The notes beneath the pieces are model-generated. The model made no database searches. It worked only from the letters and a program-made list of their open reading frames with translations, and had not been told where the DNA came from. A program made the position numbers and the translations under genes. From Variovorax sp. HW608 (GTDB taxonomy: Bacteria > Pseudomonadota > Gammaproteobacteria > Burkholderiales > Burkholderiaceae_C), in assembly GCF_900090195.1 (NCBI RefSeq), contig NZ_LT607803.1, positions 5,606,229 through 5,670,228 of the forward strand: a stretch of 64,000 bases of DNA, written 5' to 3'. Below are positions 56,348 to 64,000 of the stretch, one piece after another. Within the stretch, counting starts at the first letter, position 1, and each line of letters opens with the position of its first letter.

Positions 56348-57524
56348 GTGCTTTTGTCTCTCAAGGGAAAATTCCCGCCCGCCATCCTGGCGCTTGCAGA
56401 CGGCACGGTCTTTCTCGGCAACTCGATCGGCGCCACCGGCGTCACGACCGGCGAAGTGGTGTTCAACACCGCGATGACCGGTTACCAGGAAATCCTGACC
56501 GACCCGAGCTATTGCCAGCAGATCGTGACGCTCACGTATCCGCATATCGGCAACTACGGCGTCAACGAGGAAGACATCGAGGCCGACAAGATCCATGCCG
56601 CAGGCCTGATCATCAAGGACCTGCCGCGCGTCGCGTCGAACTTCCGCAAGACCGCCTCGCTGAACGAGTACCTCGTGCGCGGCAACACGGTCGCCATCGC
56701 CAACATCGATACCCGCAAGCTGACGCGCCATCTGCGCACCAAAGGTGCCCAGAATGGCTGCATCCTCGGCCTCGCCGATGGTGAGGCCGTCACCCAGGCA
56801 CTGATCGACAAGGCCATCGCCGCCGCCAAGGCGGCGCCGAGCATGGCCGGGCTCGACCTGGCCAAGGTCGTGTCGGTCAAGGAAACCTACGAATGGACCC
56901 AGACCGAGTGGAAGCTCGGCTCGGGCTACGGCGTGCAGATCACGCCCCGCTTCCACGTCGTCGCGTTCGACTACGGCGTCAAGAAGAACATCCTGCGCAT
57001 GATCGCCCAGCGTGGGGCGCGCATCACGGTCGTGCCGGCCCAGACGCCTGCGGCCGACGTGCTGAAGCTGCGTCCGGACGGCATCTTCCTGGCCAACGGC
57101 CCGGGCGATCCGGAGCCATGCGACTACGCCATCGAATCGACGCGCCAGCTCATCGAAACCGGCATTCCGGTGTTCGGCATCTGCCTCGGCCACCAGATCA
57201 TGGCGTTGGCTTCGGGTGCGAAGACCTTCAAGATGAAGTTCGGCCACCACGGCGCGAACCATCCGGTGAAGGACCTCGACAACGGCCGCGTGAGCATCAC
57301 CAGCCAGAACCACGGCTTCGCGGTCGACGAGAAGAGCCTGCCGGCGAACCTGCGACCGACGCACGTCAGCCTGTTCGACAACACGCTGCAGGGGCTCGCG
57401 CGCACCGACAAGCCGGCGTTCTGCTTCCAGGGCCATCCGGAGGCTTCGCCCGGCCCGCACGATATCGGTTACCTGTTCGACCGCTTCACGGCACTCATGC
57501 AAAGTCACAAAGAAGGACAGAAGA

Positions 57525-57532
<8 letters not shown>
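56348..57532 (+). CDS. carA: Carbamoyl-phosphate synthase small subunit
   Basis: CarA hydrolyses glutamine and passes ammonia to CarB for carbamoyl phosphate, used by arginine and pyrimidine synthesis. It is 394 residues from the GTG at 56348, with GGAG 6 bases upstream. An ATG at 56321 is in frame but has no ribosome site. The N-terminal domain has [11 protein letters not shown]. The class I amidotransferase domain has the nucleophile cysteine in [12 protein letters not shown] and the histidine in [10 protein letters not shown]. The last 8 bases overlap the carB start. Confidence 0.97.
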
Positions 57533-60752
<3,220 letters not shown>

Positions 60753-60769
60753 TTGCTGAAAGGCGCTCC

Positions 60770-61639
60770 ATGGAATCGCAGCTCGTCGAACTCGATCTGG
60801 CCGACTGGAATGGCGCAGTGCCCAACGACGCATGGATCGCGGCGCTCGAGGCGGGCAAGGTCCTGTACTTTCCCCGGCTCGGGTTCGAAGTCCTGCCCGA
60901 GGAGCGGCCGCTGCTGTCCCCGCAGGTGCTGTCGCCGAAGGTCCGCAACATCAGCCTGGATGCGCAGGGGCGCCTGAAAGGCGTCGAAGGGGACGAGGCG
61001 CGCCAGCAGGCGGTGGCGGCCATGGTCGGCCGCTTTCGTGCGCAGGCGCAGCAGTTGATCCATGGTCTCCTGCCGCACTACACGCCGGCGCTGCGTCTGG
61101 CGCCGACCAGCTTCAGGCCGACGCAGGTGGAGACTCGCGTGCAGTCGTGGCGGGCGGATGACCGCCGTCTGCATGTCGATGCCTTTCCTTCGCGGCCCAA
61201 CTACGGCGAGCGCATTCTTCGCGTCTTCACCAACGCCAATCCGGACGGTGCGCCGCGGGTCTGGCGCGTCGGCGAACCGTTCGAGGCGGTCGCGCGACGC
61301 TTCCTGCCGCGCGCCAAGCCGTACTCGCGCCTGCAGGCGCGGCTGTTGCGTGCCCTTCGGGTGACGAAGTCGCTGCGCAGCGAATACGACCATCTCATGC
61401 TGCAACTGCACGACGGCATGAAGTCGGACCTCGAGTACCAGAAGAACTCCGAACAGCAGACCGTGCCGTTTCCGGCCGGTTCCGTGTGGGTCTGCTTCTC
61501 GGACCAGACTTCGCACGCGGTCATGTCGGGCCAGTACATGCTCGAGCAGACGCTGCATCTGCCGGCTGCGAGGCAATACAATCCCGAATCGAGCCCGCTC
61601 GCCATCCTGAGCCGGCTGACCGGACGCAAGCTCGTCTGA
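60770..61639 (+). CDS. Kdo-hydroxylase-family Fe(II)/2-oxoglutarate dioxygenase
   Basis: A 289-residue protein of the Kdo hydroxylase (KdoO) type. KdoO hydroxylates Kdo at C3 to Ko in the inner core of lipopolysaccharide, using iron and oxygen. The iron-binding triad is recognisable as H135 and D137 in HVDAFPS and H249 in [23 protein letters not shown] and [11 protein letters not shown] are further phrases of the family. It lies 17 bases after carB in the same direction and ends before a terminator-like hairpin. Carbamoyl phosphate synthesis has no obvious link to it, so co-transcription may be accidental. The family call is from memory of the motif and length. Confidence 0.8.
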   Translation: MESQLVELDLADWNGAVPNDAWIAALEAGKVLYFPRLGFEVLPEERPLLSPQVLSPKVRNISLDAQGRLKGVEGDEARQQAVAAMVGRFRAQAQQLIHGLLPHYTPALRLAPTSFRPTQVETRVQSWRADDRRLHVDAFPSRPNYGERILRVFTNANPDGAPRVWRVGEPFEAVARRFLPRAKPYSRLQARLLRALRVTKSLRSEYDHLMLQLHDGMKSDLEYQKNSEQQTVPFPAGSVWVCFSDQTSHAVMSGQYMLEQTLHLPAARQYNPESSPLAILSRLTGRKLV

Positions 61640-61656
61640 TCATTTCTCTCCCATCG

Positions 61657-61691
61657 ACCGCCGAACGGCAGCGTTCGGCGGTTTCGCTTTC
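61657..61691 (+). terminator. Terminator-like hairpin before greA
   Basis: ACCGCCGAACG (61657-61667) pairs perfectly with CGTTCGGCGGT (61672-61682) around a GCAG loop, followed by TTCGCTTTC. The T-rich tail is interrupted, but the 11-bp GC-rich stem suits an end of the carAB transcript or an attenuator in the greA leader. Confidence 0.65.
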
Positions 61692-61704
61692 TGGAGCAAA
61701 ACTA

Positions 61705-62181
61705 GTGGCCACCATTCCGATTACCAAGCGCGGTGCCGAGAAGCTGCGCCAAGAGCTGCAAAAGCTCAAGACGGTCGACCGACCGGGCGTCATCAACTCG
61801 ATCGCGGAAGCGCGTGCGCAGGGCGATATCAGCGAAAACGCCGAGTACGAGGCGGCCAAGGACCGTCAGGGCTTCATCGAGGGCCGCATCCAGGACATCG
61901 AGGGCAAGCTGTCGGCGGCCCAGATCATCGACCCGGCGCAGCTCGATGCCGGCGGCAAGGTCGTCTTCGGCTCGACGGTCGAGCTCGAGGACGAGAACTC
62001 CGGTGAAGCCGTCCGCTACCAGATCGTCGGCGAAGACGAAGCGGACCTGAAGCTGGGCCTCATCAACGTATCGAGCCCGATCGCCCGCGCACTGATCGGC
62101 AAGGAAGAAGGCGATACCGCGGAGGTCCAGGCCCCCGGCGGCCTGAAGCGCTACGAGATCGTGGCGGTCAGCTACGTCTGA
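61705..62181 (+). CDS. greA: Transcription elongation factor GreA
   Basis: GreA makes backtracked RNA polymerase cleave its RNA and restart. It is 158 residues, as in E. coli. The N-terminal coiled coil (about residues 1-75) ends in a tip with the acidic pair, within [20 protein letters not shown]. The C-terminal FKBP-like domain includes [13 protein letters not shown]. The start is GTG at 61705, 9 bases after GGAG. It follows the hairpin and may have its own promoter. The DUF4149 gene begins 1 base after its stop. Confidence 0.97.
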   Translation: MATIPITKRGAEKLRQELQKLKTVDRPGVINSIAEARAQGDISENAEYEAAKDRQGFIEGRIQDIEGKLSAAQIIDPAQLDAGGKVVFGSTVELEDENSGEAVRYQIVGEDEADLKLGLINVSSPIARALIGKEEGDTAEVQAPGGLKRYEIVAVSYV

Positions 62182-62182
62182 G

Positions 62183-62611
62183 ATGCCAGCGAGCCGGATG
62201 AAAGACCGGATCGCGCTCATGCTCGCCGCCTTCTGGTGGGGCAGCCTGACGACGATCGGCTTTCTGGTGGTGCCGATGCTCTTCGCCCGGCTCGGCAATC
62301 CCGCCGTCGCGGGCAATGTCGCGGGCCAGTTGTTCGCGGCGCAGACCTGGGTGGCACTGGGGTGCGGACTGGTGCTGCTGCTTTATTTCCGGTCGCGGGC
62401 CGATGACCGGTCGACGGATTCCGAGCGGGTCGCCGTCATCCTGATCGTGACCGCCCTGTTGCTCGCACTGCTCCAGCAATACGCCGTCGCGCCGCACATC
62501 CTCGCGCGCGAGAACCTCAGGCTCTGGCACTCGCTCGGCAGCGGCATGTATCTCGGCCAGTGGGTGTGTGCCGGCGCCTTGCTGTGGCGCATGGGCCGCC
62601 TGCGCAACTGA
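62183..62611 (+). CDS. DUF4149 membrane protein
   Basis: A 142-residue inner-membrane protein with four predicted helices at about residues 9-35, 45-68, 82-100 and 118-138. FWWGSLTTIGFLVVPMLFAR resembles the start of the DUF4149 family, and the histidine and arginine in HILARENLRLWHSLGSGMYL are the conserved polar region. The ATG at 62183 is used; an ATG at 62198 (MKDRIALM) is possible. It directly follows greA, a pairing common in betaproteobacteria as far as I recall. Function is unknown. Confidence 0.85.
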   Translation: MPASRMKDRIALMLAAFWWGSLTTIGFLVVPMLFARLGNPAVAGNVAGQLFAAQTWVALGCGLVLLLYFRSRADDRSTDSERVAVILIVTALLLALLQQYAVAPHILARENLRLWHSLGSGMYLGQWVCAGALLWRMGRLRN

Positions 62612-62631
62612 ACCCCGCCGGCGCCCGTCGC

Positions 62632-63396
62632 TCAGGTCTGCCAGAACCGCGTGATCCAGCGCGCCGGCCGGATGAACCTGAAGCGCCGGTTGCGCCGGCC
62701 CGCCAGCGCATCCGGCGGATTGCATTCCCCGTGGAACACCATGATCTTTGCGCCTTCCGGCACGAAGGGTTCCTTCCAGTAGTTCGTCGGCCAGGTCGGG
62801 ATGCCGTGGTACTTGAAGCTCGGGCACCAGGCTTCGGGCCAGTAGGCGAGGGTGCCCTTGCGATGCATGAAATCGGACAGGTAGGTCTGCTCGTTGCGAA
62901 ACTCCGCCTGCACCTTGTCCATGTTCTGGCGGAAGTACGCCAGAACGTCCGGATGGGCACCGATTTCGAAACGGTAGACCGAGGAGTTCCCGGTGATTCG
63001 CCGCCGCCGCCATGGGCGCTCGTAGTCGTGAATGATCAGGAACTCGCCCGGGTACTCGAAGAATTCGTCCAGGCTGCCGACGATCACGACGTCGAGATCG
63101 ATGAAGAGCGCGGTGCCGCGCAAACCGTGAAGATCCTGCTCGAAGGTCGTCAGCTTCTTCCAGGCGCGGTCGACCTGCCCGGGGGCCAGTTCGAGATCGA
63201 GCGGCGGGATCGGAAAGCATTCGACTTCGTGGCGAATCCCCGCGCTGTTGTCGGTCAGGCAAACGAACTTGAAGTCGCCCTTGAGGTGCCTGCGCACCAT
63301 CGCGTAGAGGCGATTGACGTACTCGGGGCCGTACTTGGTGCCCCACTTCATGCAGAGGATGTGGCGCTGCGCGCCCGCCGCGGTCTTGGTGGGCAT
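62632..63396 (-). CDS. Putative glycosyltransferase (GT-A fold, GT8-like)
   Basis: A 254-residue protein with a DxD metal motif, FIDLDVVIVGSLDEFF (D100 and D102). NEQTYLSDFMHRKG and VFHGECNPPDA resemble the later metal and acceptor loops of GT8-type enzymes. The substrate is unknown, and a lipopolysaccharide or capsule sugar is only a guess. The ATG at 63396 lies 2 bases after the yhbY stop on the same strand, so it is the second gene of a two-gene unit. Starts upstream of 63396 would overlap yhbY. The C-terminus is rich in Arg and Trp (RRNRRFRFIRPARWITRFW), suggesting membrane association. Confidence 0.75.
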   Translation of the reverse strand: MPTKTAAGAQRHILCMKWGTKYGPEYVNRLYAMVRRHLKGDFKFVCLTDNSAGIRHEVECFPIPPLDLELAPGQVDRAWKKLTTFEQDLHGLRGTALFIDLDVVIVGSLDEFFEYPGEFLIIHDYERPWRRRRITGNSSVYRFEIGAHPDVLAYFRQNMDKVQAEFRNEQTYLSDFMHRKGTLAYWPEAWCPSFKYHGIPTWPTNYWKEPFVPEGAKIMVFHGECNPPDALAGRRNRRFRFIRPARWITRFWQT

Positions 63397-63398
63397 CC

Positions 63399-63878
63399 TC
63401 AATCCGCCTGCCGCCGCTTCTTGACCGACAGGGGCTTGCGAGCCTTGGCGCGCTTGACGTTCCCGCCGGAGGTCAGGCGCTGGTTGCCGAGCACGCGCAG
63501 CGTCTTGATCTCGGGCCGCTGGCCGCCGCGCTTGCTGTACTTGATGACCTTGACGTCGCGCGGACCGGGCATGCGGTCTTCATCGAGGGTCCGTTCCTTT
63601 TCGGGAATGGGGCGCCACAGGACGAGCAGCTTGCCGATGTGCTGGATGGGCGCGGCGTTCAGGTCGTCCGCCAGCGTCTGGAGCATGGCTTCGCGTGCAG
63701 CCCGGTCATCGGAAAACACGCGCACCTTGATCAGGCCGTGGGCCTTCAGCGCGGCATCGGCCTCCTTCTTGACGGCCGGGGTCAGACCGTCGCCGCCGAT
63801 CATGACGATCGGGTCGAGGTGGTGCGCTTCGGCGCGATGCACCTTGCGCTGCGCAGGGGTAAGTTGAATGGCGGGCAT
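63399..63878 (-). CDS. yhbY: YhbY/CRM-domain RNA-binding protein
   Basis: A YhbY-family protein associated with 50S ribosome assembly in the cytoplasm. It is 159 residues from the ATG at 63878, longer than E. coli YhbY (97). The CRM domain fills residues 1-97 with [20 protein letters not shown], and the GxxG loop GGDG. After that comes a basic extension (SVKKRRQAD at the end), likely to bind RNA. A -10 box GATAAT ends 6 bases before the ATG, so the mRNA is probably leaderless. It is divergent from rlmE; this order is common in proteobacteria. Confidence 0.93.
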   Translation of the reverse strand: MPAIQLTPAQRKVHRAEAHHLDPIVMIGGDGLTPAVKKEADAALKAHGLIKVRVFSDDRAAREAMLQTLADDLNAAPIQHIGKLLVLWRPIPEKERTLDEDRMPGPRDVKVIKYSKRGGQRPEIKTLRVLGNQRLTSGGNVKRAKARKPLSVKKRRQAD

Positions 63879-63883
63879 CCCCG

Positions 63884-63890
63884 TATTATC
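63884..63890. promoter_or_regulatory. Overlapping divergent -10 boxes of yhbY and rlmE
   Basis: TATTATC contains TATTAT (63884-63889) on the forward strand and GATAAT (63890-63885) on the reverse strand. Only 13-19 bases separate the two start codons. Each box lies so near its ATG that transcripts would have no or almost no leader. Confidence 0.5.
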
Positions 63891-63897
63891 GATGTCA

Positions 63898-64000
63898 ATG
63901 AATCCCAAACCGAAAGCGAAGAAGGTCAACCGGGCGTGGTTGCACGACCACGTGAACGACCCGTATGTGAAGCTGGCCACCAAGGAAGGCTACCGGGCGC
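63898..64000 (+). CDS. rlmE: 23S rRNA (uridine-2'-O)-methyltransferase RlmE, N-terminal part
   Basis: RlmE (FtsJ/RrmJ) methylates U2552 of 23S rRNA late in 50S assembly. Only the first 34 codons lie inside the window. [20 protein letters not shown] and [14 protein letters not shown] are the typical basic start of betaproteobacterial RlmE. An ATG at 63892 in the same frame adds two residues. Its divergence from yhbY matches the usual yhbY-rlmE-ftsH neighbourhood. The catalytic residues are beyond the window edge. Confidence 0.9.
   Translation, partial: MNPKPKAKKVNRAWLHDHVNDPYVKLATKEGYRA

Overview
The window is about 64 kb of high-GC chromosomal DNA from a betaproteobacterium of the Burkholderiales, most likely a Comamonadaceae member close to Variovorax. 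Three things point there: the order of the long rpsB-to-rnhB envelope cluster, the PhaR/3-hydroxybutyrate genes of polyhydroxybutyrate metabolism, and a CeoR-LlpE-CeoAB-OpcM type efflux locus. The assignment rests on reading protein families and gene order, not on a database search. Nearly all of the DNA is coding. I see no insertion sequence, prophage, CRISPR array or rRNA operon.

Layout. 1-2315: end of cobO, then cbiB and cobD for cobalamin side-chain assembly. 2312-10598: a LysR regulator, a hydrolase-like protein that has lost its catalytic residues, and a complete three-part RND efflux pump. 10599-11317: a 186-bp nested palindrome and a small reverse-strand gene. 11318-15175: cobQ, cobT, cobS and a phosphatase, resuming cobalamin assembly, so the efflux block separates two halves of one pathway. 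15197-23875: nth, an aminotransferase, mfd-serB-transsulfuration enzyme, and ispD-ispF. 23866-28211: an EnvZ/OmpR-type two-component system, two small exported proteins and bdhA. 28360-33546: relA, tRNA-Val, a zinc-ribbon protein, phaR, rimO and tRNA-Leu. 33574-40787: rnr, a short-chain dehydrogenase, and a reverse-strand amidase-dadA-nnr group.

41021-56210 is one tightly packed forward run: rpsB, tsf, pyrH, frr, uppS, cdsA, dxr, rseP, bamA, skp, lpxD, fabZ, lpxA, lpxB, rnhB and an rRNA methyltransferase. It couples translation factors to isoprenoid, phospholipid, outer-membrane protein and lipid A synthesis. 56348-62611 holds carA, carB, a Kdo-hydroxylase-like dioxygenase, greA and a small membrane protein. 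The window closes with a glycosyltransferase-like gene and yhbY on the reverse strand, and the start of rlmE on the forward strand.

No wholly new multi-gene system stands out. The strongest leads are the pseudo-hydrolase in the efflux operon, the nested palindrome beside a small unknown gene, rnr lacking a canonical start codon after its strong ribosome-binding site, a phenylalanine at the acyl-chain ruler position of LpxA, and a shared promoter motif placed so that rimO and yhbY mRNAs would be leaderless.
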